From contig QZKB01000095.1 of NCBI GenBank assembly GCA_003599415.1, positions 1 through 55,569 of the forward strand: a stretch of 55,569 bases of DNA. Direction: 5' to 3'. Below the pieces are notes generated by a model. The model was not told the origin of the DNA and did no database searches. It saw only the letters and a list, made by a program, of their open reading frames with translations. Positions 44,725-54,321 of the stretch are shown here, one piece after another; the stretch's first letter is position 1, and each line of letters opens with the position of its first letter. Origin of the DNA: Ignavibacteriales bacterium. Lineage in GTDB: Bacteria; Bacteroidota; Ignavibacteria; Ignavibacteriales; SURF-24. Position numbers and translations under genes: made by a program.

Positions 44725-46709
44725 TGAGTGATGCTCATACCCCAAAAGCAAATGGCGGTTTACCGGAGAATGCTTATAAAGAATTAAAACCGGGCGAAGA
44801 ATATATTCCGATCATGATTCCTTCTAAGATTTATCCGGAAGTAAATGTCTGGTCTGTTACATGGGGATTAGTAATGGCGGCAATATTTTCTGCTGCTGCA
44901 GCTTACCTTGGATTAAAAATTGGTCAGGTATTCGAAGCTGCAATTCCGATAGCAATTATTGCTGTTGGTTTATCAACATTAGCAAAAAGAAAAAATGCAT
45001 TGGGTGAAAATGTAATTATTCAATCAATCGGTGCAGCATCAGGCGTTATTGTCGCTGGTGCAATTTTCACAATACCGGCATTATATATTCTTGAATTGCA
45101 GGCACAGTTTTACCAGATATTTTTGGCTTCATTGTTCGGCGGTTTTTTAGGAATATTATTTTTAATTCCTTTCAGGAAATATTTTGTTGCTGAAATGCAC
45201 GGCAAGTTTCCTTTTCCTGAAGCAACTGCTACTACTGAAGTTTTAGTCGCCGGAGAAAAGGGCGGCAAGCAGGCTTTGGTTCTTGTTGCAAGCGGATTGA
45301 TTGGAGGTGTTTATGATTTTATTGTCGCCTCATTCGGCTGGTGGTCTGAAGTGTTTACAACAAAAGTTATCGATCTTGGTCAGACAATTGCCGACAAGTA
45401 TAAACTTGTTTTCAGAATGAACATTGGCGCAGCAGTGATGGGATTAGGTTACATTACCGGCTTGAAATACACTGCAATTATTGCCGGCGGTTCATTTGTT
45501 TCCTGGTTCTTACTTATTCCCGTTGTTGCTTATATCGGTAGTGGATTGAATGAACCTCTTGGCGTTAATATTTCTTTGCTTGTAAAAGATATGACACCGG
45601 AACAAATCTTTTCAAATTATGTAAGGCATATAGGAATTGGCGGAATTGCGATGGCCGGTATAATCGGAATTATCCGTTCATCAAAAATTATTGCCTCTGC
45701 CTTTTCACTTGCAGTTAAAGAAATTTTCGGCGGTAAACTTGGTGATAACGAAAAACTTAGAACACAGCGCGACTTATCGATGAAAATTATTGTGATAGGA
45801 ATTTTAGCAACTGCAGTTTTAATTTATATCTTTTTCTTCTTTGGCGTTGTTACAAATGTAACCCATGCTTTGGTTGGATTAGGAATAGTGCTTGTTATAG
45901 CTTTTCTCTTTACTACAGTTGCTGCAAATGCAATTGCAATTGTAGGCACTAATCCTGTATCAGGTATGACCTTAATGACTCTGATTCTTTCCTCGCTTGT
46001 TTTAGTTTCTGTTGGTTTAACAGGCGAAGCAGGAATGATATCTGCATTAATTATCGGTGGTGTTGTTTGTACAGCCTTATCGATGGCTGGCGGATTTATT
46101 ACAGATTTAAAAATCGGTTACTGGCTTGGTTCTTCTCCTTACAAACAGGAAACATTTAAATTCCTTGGAACCGTTGTAGCATCTGCAACTGTTGGCTGGG
46201 TTGTGCTTGTACTAAATCAAACTTATGGATTTACCGGAGACAATGCATTAATTGCTCCGCAGGCAAATGCAATGGCAGCAGTTATTAAACCATTAATGTC
46301 CCAGCAACCCGCACCCTGGCTGCTTTATATTGCCGGAGCTTTTATGGCTCTTATTCTTACAATGTTAAAAGTGCCTGCTCTTGCGTTTGCGCTTGGTATG
46401 TACATTCCTCTTGAGTTGAATACTCCGCTTTTGGTTGGCGGTTTAATTTCTCACTTTGTTTCTACAAGAAGCAAAGATGAAAAGCTTAACAATGCAAGAA
46501 GAGAAAGAGGAACATTAATTGCATCCGGATTCATTGCCGGTGGTGCATTGATGGGTGTAATTAGTGCTATCTTCCGTTTCTGGGAGTTTAACTGGTTGTT
46601 ACAGGAATGGCAGGAAACTCACTCCGCAGAACTTGTTGCGCTTATGATGTTTGCATTATTGTGTTCATATATGATCTGGGATTCTCTCCGAGCAAAACCG
46701 GAAGAATGA
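44724..46709 (+). CDS. OPT family oligopeptide transporter
   Basis: The 661-residue protein has about 15-16 membrane segments and OPT-family features: YIPIMIPSKIYPEVNVWSVTWGLVMAAIFSAAAAYLGLKIGQVFEAAIPIAI, NVIIQSIGAASGVIVAGAIFTIPALYIL, GKFPFPEATATTEVLVAGEKGG, AIAIVGTNPVSGMTLMTLI and the GMYIPLELNTPLLVGGLISHFV motif. Bacterial OPT proteins import peptides or peptide-like compounds, driven by protons. The start codon overlaps the upstream protease stop (taATG), so translation is coupled; peptides released by the protease are a plausible substrate. Confidence 0.93.
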   Translation: MSDAHTPKANGGLPENAYKELKPGEEYIPIMIPSKIYPEVNVWSVTWGLVMAAIFSAAAAYLGLKIGQVFEAAIPIAIIAVGLSTLAKRKNALGENVIIQSIGAASGVIVAGAIFTIPALYILELQAQFYQIFLASLFGGFLGILFLIPFRKYFVAEMHGKFPFPEATATTEVLVAGEKGGKQALVLVASGLIGGVYDFIVASFGWWSEVFTTKVIDLGQTIADKYKLVFRMNIGAAVMGLGYITGLKYTAIIAGGSFVSWFLLIPVVAYIGSGLNEPLGVNISLLVKDMTPEQIFSNYVRHIGIGGIAMAGIIGIIRSSKIIASAFSLAVKEIFGGKLGDNEKLRTQRDLSMKIIVIGILATAVLIYIFFFFGVVTNVTHALVGLGIVLVIAFLFTTVAANAIAIVGTNPVSGMTLMTLILSSLVLVSVGLTGEAGMISALIIGGVVCTALSMAGGFITDLKIGYWLGSSPYKQETFKFLGTVVASATVGWVVLVLNQTYGFTGDNALIAPQANAMAAVIKPLMSQQPAPWLLYIAGAFMALILTMLKVPALAFALGMYIPLELNTPLLVGGLISHFVSTRSKDEKLNNARRERGTLIASGFIAGGALMGVISAIFRFWEFNWLLQEWQETHSAELVALMMFALLCSYMIWDSLRAKPEE

Positions 46710-46715
46710 TATGAA

Positions 46716-46762
46716 AACCTTCAAGGTCCTCTTGTAGTTATAAGCCAGAGACCTTGAAGGTT
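46716..46762. repeat. AACCTTCAAGGTC inverted repeat
   Basis: AACCTTCAAGGTC (46716-46728) and GACCTTGAAGGTT (46750-46762) are perfect inverted repeats around a 21-bp spacer; each arm also contains a small palindrome (ACCTTCAAGGT). It lies 6 bp after the transporter stop and could act as a transcript end structure or be a dispersed repeat. No strong T-run follows. Confidence 0.65.
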
Positions 46763-46819
46763 CTCTTTGCTCAGAGTAAGAATATGAATAAGAGTAAGAT
46801 TAAGAAAAAGAAGTTTTAA

Positions 46820-47953
46820 ATGAACATCTCCGATTCACACAAATATTTTCCTTTCGTAAAAAGCGGAATGATTTATATGAATCACGCCGCTATTTCTCCG
46901 CTGTCTTTACCGGTTGTAGAAGCGATTAACAGTTACCTTAAAGTAAGATCAGAAACCGAAATAGAAAACTTTCCGGATTTTATAAAACTTGCTGCAGAAA
47001 CAAAAATCCTTTTAAGTGAAATGATAAATTCTCCTTCTGCAGACAGAATTGCTTTTGTGGAAAATACCTCTAACGGGTTGAACATTCTTGCACAAGGATT
47101 ACAATGGAAGCAAGGTGATCGAATCATTCTTAACGACATCGAATTTCCGTCAAACGTTTACCCGTTTCTTAATCTGAAATCTTACGGTGTTGAAATTGAT
47201 TTTGTAAAATCAAAAGAAGGAATAGTTACTGTTGAAGATATTGAAACAGCTATTACACCGAATACGAAATTAGTTTCCATAAGTTTTGTGCAGTTCTTAA
47301 ACGGTTACAGAATTAACCTTGAACGTCTTGGCAATTTATGCCGGAGTAAAGGAATTATCTTTTGTGTTGATTCAATCCAGGGACTTGGCGCTCTTCAACT
47401 TGATGTACAGAAATATAAAATTGATTTCCTTTCCAACGGCGGGCATAAGTGGCTTATGGGTCTTGAAGGGTTAGGATTCATTTATCTGACTGAAGAACTT
47501 CAGGAACATCTTAATCCAAAATATGTTGGCTGGACGTCTGTTGTTGATGCCTGGAACCTGCTTGATTACAACCTTACTTTAAGAAAATCTGCCGACTGCT
47601 TCCAGAACGGAACACTCTCTTCACCCGGAATAGTTGCATTAAATGCTTCGCAAAAATTCCGTTCATCTTTTGGATATGATAAAATTGAGGAGACAATTCT
47701 GAATAACTCGGAATATTTTATTTCATCTTTAAATGAAGCGGGAATTAATCCAATACTTAAAAATATCAACAAAGAAAATCTTTCAGGTATTGTAAGCTTT
47801 AAGTCAGAAAAAGCAAACGAGATATTTGAAGCGCTCCAAAAAGAAAATATTGTTGCTGCGGTCAGGGAAGGCGTTGTCAGACTATCGCCTCATTTTTATA
47901 ATGCACAGGATGAGATTGATCAGGTGGTTTCAATACTAAAAAGAATTAGTTAA
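46820..47953 (+). CDS. Class V aminotransferase-fold PLP-dependent enzyme
   Basis: The 377-residue protein resembles cysteine-desulfurase/isopenicillin-N-epimerase-like enzymes: YMNHAAISPLSLPV, RIAFVENTSNGLNILAQGLQWKQGDRIILNDIEFPSNVYPF, VSISFVQFLNGYRINLERLGNLCRSKGIIFCVDSIQGLGALQLDV (PLP-binding Asp) and FLSNGGHKWLMGLEGLGF (Schiff-base Lys). No conserved active-site Cys loop of NifS type is evident, so a desulfurase role is unlikely. Reaction unknown. It is upstream of the BNR-repeat gene by about 27 bp. Confidence 0.87.
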   Translation: MNISDSHKYFPFVKSGMIYMNHAAISPLSLPVVEAINSYLKVRSETEIENFPDFIKLAAETKILLSEMINSPSADRIAFVENTSNGLNILAQGLQWKQGDRIILNDIEFPSNVYPFLNLKSYGVEIDFVKSKEGIVTVEDIETAITPNTKLVSISFVQFLNGYRINLERLGNLCRSKGIIFCVDSIQGLGALQLDVQKYKIDFLSNGGHKWLMGLEGLGFIYLTEELQEHLNPKYVGWTSVVDAWNLLDYNLTLRKSADCFQNGTLSSPGIVALNASQKFRSSFGYDKIEETILNNSEYFISSLNEAGINPILKNINKENLSGIVSFKSEKANEIFEALQKENIVAAVREGVVRLSPHFYNAQDEIDQVVSILKRIS

Positions 47954-47980
47954 TTTTCACCTGACTTATTAGAACATTTG

Positions 47981-49582
47981 ATGAAATTTAAAAGAATATT
48001 ACCCGTGCTTGGTTTGCTTCTGCTTTTAAACGGATCCTTCTTTGCACAATATAAAAACATCAGGATAAGTAAAGCATCTTCAAGTGATCCCGAAGAAGTT
48101 TCTATTGCAATTAATCCGGTGAATCCAATGAACATTGCCGCCGGTGCAAATATCAATTATTATTATTTTTCAAAAGATGGCGGATTGACCTGGATAGAAG
48201 GAAGATTATCTTCAGCTTTGGGTGTATGGGGTGATCCGAGCGTTACTTTTGATCCATTCGGTAATTTATTTTTTGGTCATCTTTCAAGACCTCAGTCAAA
48301 TGGTTATTGGATTGACAGAATTGTTGTACAAAAATCTGTTGATGGCGGCGCTACCTGGAGTAACGGTGTTGGTATTGGGTATCGCCCACCGCAAAAAGAG
48401 CAGGACAAGGAGTGGTTGATTTGTGATCATACTAATTCTGTTAATCGCGGAAATGTTTATATGTCGTGGACTGAATTTGATGATTACGGCAGTTCAAATA
48501 AAAGAGATAGCTCAAGAATTTTGTTTTCTGCATCTGATGATCAGGGTTTAAGCTGGGCTGAACCGATAACAATAAGCGATAGATGCGGAGATTGCATTGA
48601 TGATGATAATACTGTTGAAGGCGCTGTTCCCGCAGTTGGTCCTGATGGTGAAGTGTATGTAAGCTGGTCCGGACCACCTGGAATTATGTTTGATAAATCC
48701 TTTGATGGTGGAAAAACATGGGGCAAGGATATTTTTGTAAATGATCAACCGGGTGGATGGGTTTTTGATATCCCGGGCATTAACCGTTGCAATGGTTTGC
48801 CTGTTACAGTTTGCGATATTAGCAATTCAAAATACCGGGGAAATATTTATATCAACTGGTCGGATCAAAGAAACGGCATTGAGAACACTGATATTTTTAT
48901 TTCAAAATCTCCTGACGGAGGTACTACATGGAGCGCTCCGATAAAAGTTAATGACGACAAGTCAAATAAAAACCAGTTCTTTACCTGGGCATCAGTGGAT
49001 CCAATTACGGGCGTTCTTTATGTAGTTTTTTATGACAGACGAAATTCAACAAGATTTTCTGATCCGCTTGAAACAGATGTTTATGTCGCAAAGTCTGTAG
49101 ATGGCGGTGAGACATTTACTAATTTCAAGGTAAGTGAATCATCGTTTATTCCTAATGCAGTAAAATTCTTTGGTGATTATACAAACATTGCGGCATATAA
49201 TGGAATGGTGTACCCAATTTGGATGAGAATGGATGCTAATAAACTCAGCATTTGGACTGCCATTATAAATGATAATTCTACCGGTTGTGAACAGGAAGAA
49301 TTTGAATTGCCGGAAGAATTTATCCTGCTGCAGAATTTTCCCAATCCTTTCAATTCGGATACAATAATAAAATGGCAGCAGCCTAAAGCGGCAAATACAA
49401 TGCTCAGGATTTATGATGCGGTTGGAAATAAGATTACTACGCTTGTAAATGAATTCAAACAGCCAGGCAATCATAGCTGCAAACTTAATACTGATGATTT
49501 AAAGCTGGCAAGCGGGATTTACTTCTATCAGCTTATTGCCGGTGATTATATTGAAACCAAGAAATTAATTTTACTTAGATAA
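47981..49582 (+). CDS. Secreted BNR/Asp-box repeat (sialidase-like) protein with T9SS sorting domain
   Basis: I start at ATG 47981. The 533-residue protein has a signal peptide (1-22, ending GSFFAQ) and at least six Asp-box motifs: SKDGGLTW, SVDGGATW, SDDQGLSW, SFDGGKTW, SPDGGTTW, SVDGGETF, spaced 50-90 residues apart in a six-bladed propeller. The last 85 residues are a T9SS type A sorting domain (LLQNFPNPFNSDTIIKW ... LASGIYFYQLIAGDY). True sialidases also need an Arg triad, which I cannot confirm, so a glycan-binding or hydrolytic role is open. Secreted to the cell surface. Confidence 0.86.
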   Translation: MKFKRILPVLGLLLLLNGSFFAQYKNIRISKASSSDPEEVSIAINPVNPMNIAAGANINYYYFSKDGGLTWIEGRLSSALGVWGDPSVTFDPFGNLFFGHLSRPQSNGYWIDRIVVQKSVDGGATWSNGVGIGYRPPQKEQDKEWLICDHTNSVNRGNVYMSWTEFDDYGSSNKRDSSRILFSASDDQGLSWAEPITISDRCGDCIDDDNTVEGAVPAVGPDGEVYVSWSGPPGIMFDKSFDGGKTWGKDIFVNDQPGGWVFDIPGINRCNGLPVTVCDISNSKYRGNIYINWSDQRNGIENTDIFISKSPDGGTTWSAPIKVNDDKSNKNQFFTWASVDPITGVLYVVFYDRRNSTRFSDPLETDVYVAKSVDGGETFTNFKVSESSFIPNAVKFFGDYTNIAAYNGMVYPIWMRMDANKLSIWTAIINDNSTGCEQEEFELPEEFILLQNFPNPFNSDTIIKWQQPKAANTMLRIYDAVGNKITTLVNEFKQPGNHSCKLNTDDLKLASGIYFYQLIAGDYIETKKLILLR

Positions 49583-49600
49583 TTTTTTGTGAGTAATAAA

Positions 49601-50071
49601 ATGAAAGAAATAAGTAAAACCCAGGTTGAGAATTTCTTTTCTAATAAGAAAATGGTGATGATTGGAATGTCAAGAAATCCAAAGGATTATACCCGCAATC
49701 TTTCAAGGGATTTAACGGTACGCGGATACGAGATATATCCAGTCAATCCAAATGCATCTGAAATAGAAGGGAAAAAGTGTTACTCAAATGTTGCTTCTGT
49801 TGATGCTGTAGTTAATGCCGCATTGATATTTACAAAAGGGGAGACACTTTCTGCTAACCTTGATGAGGCAGTTAATAAAGGAATTAAACATATCTGGTTA
49901 AATTTTGATAAACCATTAACTCCTGTACTAAAAGGTAAAGTTGAAAAGTATGGAGAGCAGGGGATAAACATAATTCATGGATTTTGTCCTTATATGTTTA
50001 TAGAAAATCCGCAGTTCTTTCACAAACTTCATCGCTTTTTTGTAAAACGTTTTGGTGCATTTCCAAAATAA
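49601..50071 (+). CDS. CoA-binding domain protein
   Basis: The 156-residue protein matches the CoA_binding_2 (YccU-like) family: KMVMIGMSRNPKDYTRNLSRDLTVRGYEIYPVNPNASEIEGKKCYSNVASV, then ALIFTKGETLSANLDEAVNKGIKHIWLNF. This is the Rossmann-like N-terminal part of succinyl-CoA synthetase alpha subunits, found alone in many bacteria, function unknown. A GTG at 49589 is also in frame; ATG 49601 is preferred. It ends before a bidirectional terminator. Confidence 0.85.
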   Translation: MKEISKTQVENFFSNKKMVMIGMSRNPKDYTRNLSRDLTVRGYEIYPVNPNASEIEGKKCYSNVASVDAVVNAALIFTKGETLSANLDEAVNKGIKHIWLNFDKPLTPVLKGKVEKYGEQGINIIHGFCPYMFIENPQFFHKLHRFFVKRFGAFPK

Positions 50072-50120
50072 TAAGTCATATGTTTCTTCGGCATTGTATT
50101 CTGATTGTTTAAAATAAAAA

Positions 50121-50149
50121 AAGGCGGATATGAAATCCGCCTTTTTTAT
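50121..50149. terminator. Bidirectional terminator
   Basis: AAGGCGGAT (50121-50129) pairs with ATCCGCCTT (50135-50143) around a 5-base loop. A-tracts on the left and T-tracts on the right serve both the CoA-binding gene (plus) and the 976-aa gene (minus). Confidence 0.9.
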
Positions 50150-50163
50150 AGGTTAATTATATC

Positions 50164-53094
50164 TTATCTCAGGTATTGAAGTTTCTTTACCATTGAGAAT
50201 TCTTTGTTGCTTTCATGTGAATTTGCTACTAATCTATAGATATAAATTCCGCTTGAAAGATTATCAGGTCTCCATTCTACTTTATGAATTCCTGAATCAA
50301 AATCTAAATCATTAATTAAAGTAGCAACTTCTTCGCCCAGCATACTGTAAATCTTCAGGCTTACAGAGCTGTTCTCCGGTAATTCAAACTGTATCTGGGT
50401 TGAAGGATTGAATGGGTTAGGATAATTCTGTCTTAAGGCAAACTCATTAACAACAACATTGGATTTACCCAATACGGCGTGAGTCATGCCCCAGTTATTC
50501 ATAACAACATAGAAATCCTCTGAATTAACTACACCATCACCATTGCAATCTGCATAAGTTGCAGCAGCAGGAATCCAGGCAGTTGCAAGCTGAGCAGCCC
50601 ATTCCGAAGAAACAGTTGTTCTTGGTGAACCGGTTTTGTTTTCATATAGTTTTAATGCGTCCCAATCTGCCTGATCAACATCACCGTCATTATCCGCATC
50701 ACCAGGCCATACTAAAAGCTGTGCTGATGTACTTGAGCCGATTGTAAATACATCGTTTGATACAACATAGTTTCCGGCTTCTCCAAACTTAGTTATTCTA
50801 ACTAAGCACTGAGTGGAAGGAGTATTAGGGATTGTCCAGGGGAATGTTAAGTTATTTCCAAGATATCTTGATTTAATAATATTCCAGGTAGTGCCTCTGT
50901 TTGTTGAATATTCAATTTTAACATAAACAGTTGCAGCGGAAGTGTTATTGCCTGCTTTTGATAATGTCTCTTTAGACGAAGTACCTGCAGCCGGAGTCAG
51001 ACCGCCAAGAATCCAAACTATGTTTCTTGTTGTACCAGGCATATAAATTTCGCCGCCGTTTGGTGTAACTAAGAACATATTGCCTGATGTTGTTTCTGCC
51101 CCCGGAGCACCTTCAACTCTGATTAATTCCCATCCGCCTTTTGGTGAAAGGTTCATAGGATTAGCCATACCTGCATAGAGTGCGGAGCCATCGGAGAATA
51201 AGTTTCTTACACCGTAGCTCGTTTCATTGTTTAAACCATTTTGAGAAACAGGCATTGCCGGGAATTCAGGCGAAGTGAATTTCCATAGGTCAGCACCCAA
51301 ATACTTTGAAAGGCCTAACTGATTAATTATTTCTTGTATCTGAGGAGGTAATTCAGGTATTATGCTCATAAAAGGTATGAAGGCGAGGAAACTCCAGTCC
51401 ATTGTTCCAATATATAACCTGTTTTTGAAAACATTCATTGACCATGTGTAATTGTTAAAGAAGTTGTTAATACCTGAAAGCCCAAACAATGGTAATTGGT
51501 GCATGTTATTTGGTACAAATCTCCAACCGCATTCACTATATGGAGTTCCTTCGGCTGAGACTGGTTCAACAGGTTCACAAGGTATATATCTTGGCAAAAT
51601 AGGATTGCCGTAAAGCAGCTCAACATTGAAAGGAGAATGTCCATTTGATTCATTGTTCGCATCCTTTGCTAAAGGAGGCACTTCATCGAAATCGCATCTG
51701 AAAATTGATATTGATCTATGAGCGCCAAGAATTCCAATTATACTTTCTAAAGGGTCCCAGTTATCCATTTCTCCATAATAACGGTTAACTGCAAGTCCGG
51801 CAAGAAAAGGAACATGCATTGTGCCCCAGTATAATTTCCCTCCATATGATGCTAAAGCGCCGCCGCCATATGTCATACCTACTACAGGATCCGGTTCATA
51901 CTGCATTACACTCCACACCTGGTTCCAACCTCCTACGTTAGCTTCGGTCAAACCATCAAAAGGTATTATAGGGCTACGCCATATACCGGCATATTGCGGA
52001 ATATGTCCGCCAATAGAAGGCCAGGTATTTACATATAACCTTCCATTATGATAAGCGATCTCAGCTGCATCCGAAGCCAAAGCACCAACAATTTCAAACT
52101 GGAAAGGATCATCAACAGTCCCTCTCCATCTCAACACAGCACCGCCAGGAGCTAAGGCCTCAGTATTATCAACTGATTTGTTTAATGATTGCGCTAAATT
52201 ATTCAAGTTGCTGCTGCTTGATGTAAGGCCATCTTTTATGCCAATTCCAAAATATAGAACACCGTTTACGACTATCCATTTTCTAATATTATCAGCATAA
52301 CCAAAAAATCCAAAGCCAGCAATTTCATCTAAGTCATTAATTGTTGTTGAACCAATATATTCCCCTGTATTTGCATTAAATGCGAAAAGATTTATGCCGC
52401 CATCTGAATGGCCGTCTTCCAATTGTGCTCCTGTTGTTGTAGGTCCAAGACCACCGGTGTTAGGGCCGCCTAAAAATACGACTCCATTTAAAGCTCCTGC
52501 TGAACGTAATCCAACAGTATGATTTAATCTGGTTCTGCCAAGATCATCAAGCAAGTCGGTTTTTTCCATTAGCAAATCAGTTGCAGTATTATACATAAAA
52601 ATACGTGGTGGTCTCCAATCCGGAAAAATTGCCTCGGGATACCAATCCCAAGTATGAACACCTTCACAAACATAGCAATTGTTTTCATGGCCGCCAGCCA
52701 TACCAAGATAACCAGCTTCAACCAAGCAAACAACGTTTGGAGCGGTACCAAACCAAATATTAGCTCCATCCTTAACAACTCCCCAGACGTATGCATCGTT
52801 AACTTTGGGAGTGCCGTTGAATTCTCTTAGTGAAGGATCATAATTATTGCGGGGATCACCAATACCGTAATAATCTTCATCCGGTTGAGCTTTTGCAAGC
52901 AGAGTAAAATCAATAATGCTTGAAGTTTCATCGGGGATTATGGTTTTATGTAGTGTATTGGTTTGTGGGTTATTATAAGCATCCTTCCAGAATTTCATCA
53001 TTACTTTAAGTGCAGAATCTTGTTCCTGCGCAAAACTTGATGAAAAACTTCCCAGTATGAATATAATCAATAGCCTGGTAAATTTTGTTTTCAT
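50164..53094 (-). CDS. Large secreted protein with dockerin-like calcium loops and T9SS sorting domain
   Basis: I start at ATG 53094 (GAGG six bases upstream), which gives a signal peptide (1-22, ending SSFAQ); an upstream in-frame ATG at 53160 is unlikely. The 976-residue protein has a Gly/Trp-rich core without recognised domain (about 45-640), possibly a propeller (YGIGDPRNNYDPSLREFNG, GGGALASYGGKLYWGTMH, NRLYIGTMDWSFL). A Ser/Thr-rich linker, a domain at about 680-800 and a dockerin-like pair of calcium loops (DADNDGDVDQADWDAL, DCNGDGVVNSEDFYVV; about 800-870) follow. A T9SS sorting domain (RQNYPNPFNPSTQIQF ... LSSGIYIYRLVA) ends it. Confidence 0.82.
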   Translation of the reverse strand: MKTKFTRLLIIFILGSFSSSFAQEQDSALKVMMKFWKDAYNNPQTNTLHKTIIPDETSSIIDFTLLAKAQPDEDYYGIGDPRNNYDPSLREFNGTPKVNDAYVWGVVKDGANIWFGTAPNVVCLVEAGYLGMAGGHENNCYVCEGVHTWDWYPEAIFPDWRPPRIFMYNTATDLLMEKTDLLDDLGRTRLNHTVGLRSAGALNGVVFLGGPNTGGLGPTTTGAQLEDGHSDGGINLFAFNANTGEYIGSTTINDLDEIAGFGFFGYADNIRKWIVVNGVLYFGIGIKDGLTSSSSNLNNLAQSLNKSVDNTEALAPGGAVLRWRGTVDDPFQFEIVGALASDAAEIAYHNGRLYVNTWPSIGGHIPQYAGIWRSPIIPFDGLTEANVGGWNQVWSVMQYEPDPVVGMTYGGGALASYGGKLYWGTMHVPFLAGLAVNRYYGEMDNWDPLESIIGILGAHRSISIFRCDFDEVPPLAKDANNESNGHSPFNVELLYGNPILPRYIPCEPVEPVSAEGTPYSECGWRFVPNNMHQLPLFGLSGINNFFNNYTWSMNVFKNRLYIGTMDWSFLAFIPFMSIIPELPPQIQEIINQLGLSKYLGADLWKFTSPEFPAMPVSQNGLNNETSYGVRNLFSDGSALYAGMANPMNLSPKGGWELIRVEGAPGAETTSGNMFLVTPNGGEIYMPGTTRNIVWILGGLTPAAGTSSKETLSKAGNNTSAATVYVKIEYSTNRGTTWNIIKSRYLGNNLTFPWTIPNTPSTQCLVRITKFGEAGNYVVSNDVFTIGSSTSAQLLVWPGDADNDGDVDQADWDALKLYENKTGSPRTTVSSEWAAQLATAWIPAAATYADCNGDGVVNSEDFYVVMNNWGMTHAVLGKSNVVVNEFALRQNYPNPFNPSTQIQFELPENSSVSLKIYSMLGEEVATLINDLDFDSGIHKVEWRPDNLSSGIYIYRLVANSHESNKEFSMVKKLQYLR

Positions 53095-53412
53095 AGTCAA
53101 CCTCAAATTATTTATATAAAAGTTCAGGACTTTCAAAAAACAAAAAAGTGAACAGGACAAAATGTAAAGACCAAAAGAATTAAAACAGGTTCTGTTGCTA
53201 TACTATACAGTACATATTAGAATTACACCTTAACTTTCAGTTGTGAATTTAATATTAAAAATTCCAATAGTCAACATTATCATATGAATTAAATCACATT
53301 GTTTTAGCCCCATAAATGGATGGGGTAATACCATCTATTCCTTGACTATAGCAAGACCTGGGGCTACCTGAGAAAACTGTTATTGTATATATTCCGTTAA
53401 AATATATTTTTT
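53095..53412. other. 318-bp intergenic region with nested palindromes
   Basis: Lies between the 302-aa gene and the 976-aa gene, both on the minus strand. It contains the competing hairpins at 53305-53366. The rest is A+T-rich with no gene seen. Confidence 0.5.
53305..53366. repeat. Nested, mutually exclusive palindromes
   Basis: CCCCAT (53308-53313) pairs with ATGGGG (53320-53325) in a small hairpin, while TAGCCCC (53305-53311) can pair with GGGGCTA (53360-53366). The two share CCCC, so they cannot form together. This could be a REP-like repeat or an attenuation structure in the leader of the 976-aa gene. Confidence 0.45.
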
Positions 53413-54321
53413 CTATTCCCGTATCAGGTACCAAATATCCGGACCACCTTCAAGATAATTTAAAGGATCGCTCTTTGTTCTGTCCTGCTGATCGATATAT
53501 TTAATTCTGGCATCCTTAACAATAAAGTTGTATTTACCATAGATATTATTGTCGACAGTTACAACAAACTGATATTTACCATCCTTCAGTAAATCCTTTG
53601 TCTTAAATCTTCCCTGATCAAAATTAAATTTCTTCTCTAACCATTGCGAAGGCATAAAAAGGGCATCAGCCTCTTTTTTCCAGGAAGTTATTTTTTTCCC
53701 ATCCTTAAATAATTCTACCTGTACTTTCGGTTTTTTTCCTTCAAGAGATTTTGACCGGAACCAGGTTGAAAACCAAACGGCTGATTCAGGATCATTATCC
53801 TTTAAATAAATAAAAGCATAATCTTTCCACGTGCCTTCAAGATAATAACCATCTCCCGGTTTGTAAGGGTCAGAACTTTTTTCAACACTTACGGAAAAAG
53901 GAAAATTTAAAAGCAGCTTATCTCTGAAAAGGAATTCCAATGAATAGTTACCGGCTTCCTTTATAAACGGAGCTTTAGCAACATCATGATTTACCAACCA
54001 GAAAAAAGCACCTTTAAGCTGACCAACCTTCCAGTGATATTCCTGAATAACATTTCCCTCTTTTTTAAGAATCAGAGTTATTGCCTTTGTCATTTCGGCT
54101 TTGTTAGTTATAATTTCGGGTGGCAGGAATGCTGCTAAAATTGCATTGTCATCATCACCCGTAACAAATCTGAATACCCCATTGCCAGCATTAAGATTAA
54201 TTCCATTAAGGACAGTATAATACACCATTGAAGGTGGCAAATCCTGGGCAAAAAGTTGATTCATAAGAAATGAAGAAATAAAAAACAATGAGAAGAAAAA
54301 TTTTACGATCTGATTTTTCAT
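53413..54321 (-). CDS. Secreted protein of unknown function
   Basis: The 302-residue protein has a signal peptide (1-25, ending QLFAQ). It is beta-rich, with repeated sandwich-like segments (YHWKVGQLKGAFFWLVNHDV, YSLEFLFRDKLLLNFPFSVSVEK, KVQVELFKDGKKITSW, KYQFVVTVDNNIYGKYNFIVKDARI), suggesting two or three Ig-like domains. No catalytic motif, T9SS tail or family recognised. AGAGGG precedes the ATG. Confidence 0.7.
   Translation of the reverse strand: MKNQIVKFFFSLFFISSFLMNQLFAQDLPPSMVYYTVLNGINLNAGNGVFRFVTGDDDNAILAAFLPPEIITNKAEMTKAITLILKKEGNVIQEYHWKVGQLKGAFFWLVNHDVAKAPFIKEAGNYSLEFLFRDKLLLNFPFSVSVEKSSDPYKPGDGYYLEGTWKDYAFIYLKDNDPESAVWFSTWFRSKSLEGKKPKVQVELFKDGKKITSWKKEADALFMPSQWLEKKFNFDQGRFKTKDLLKDGKYQFVVTVDNNIYGKYNFIVKDARIKYIDQQDRTKSDPLNYLEGGPDIWYLIRE

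Noticed and set aside
46820..47953. Cysteine desulfurase (NifS/IscS) call for the class V enzyme
   Set aside because: The fold and Lys match, but the catalytic Cys loop near the C-terminus is not seen and no iron-sulfur assembly genes are adjacent.
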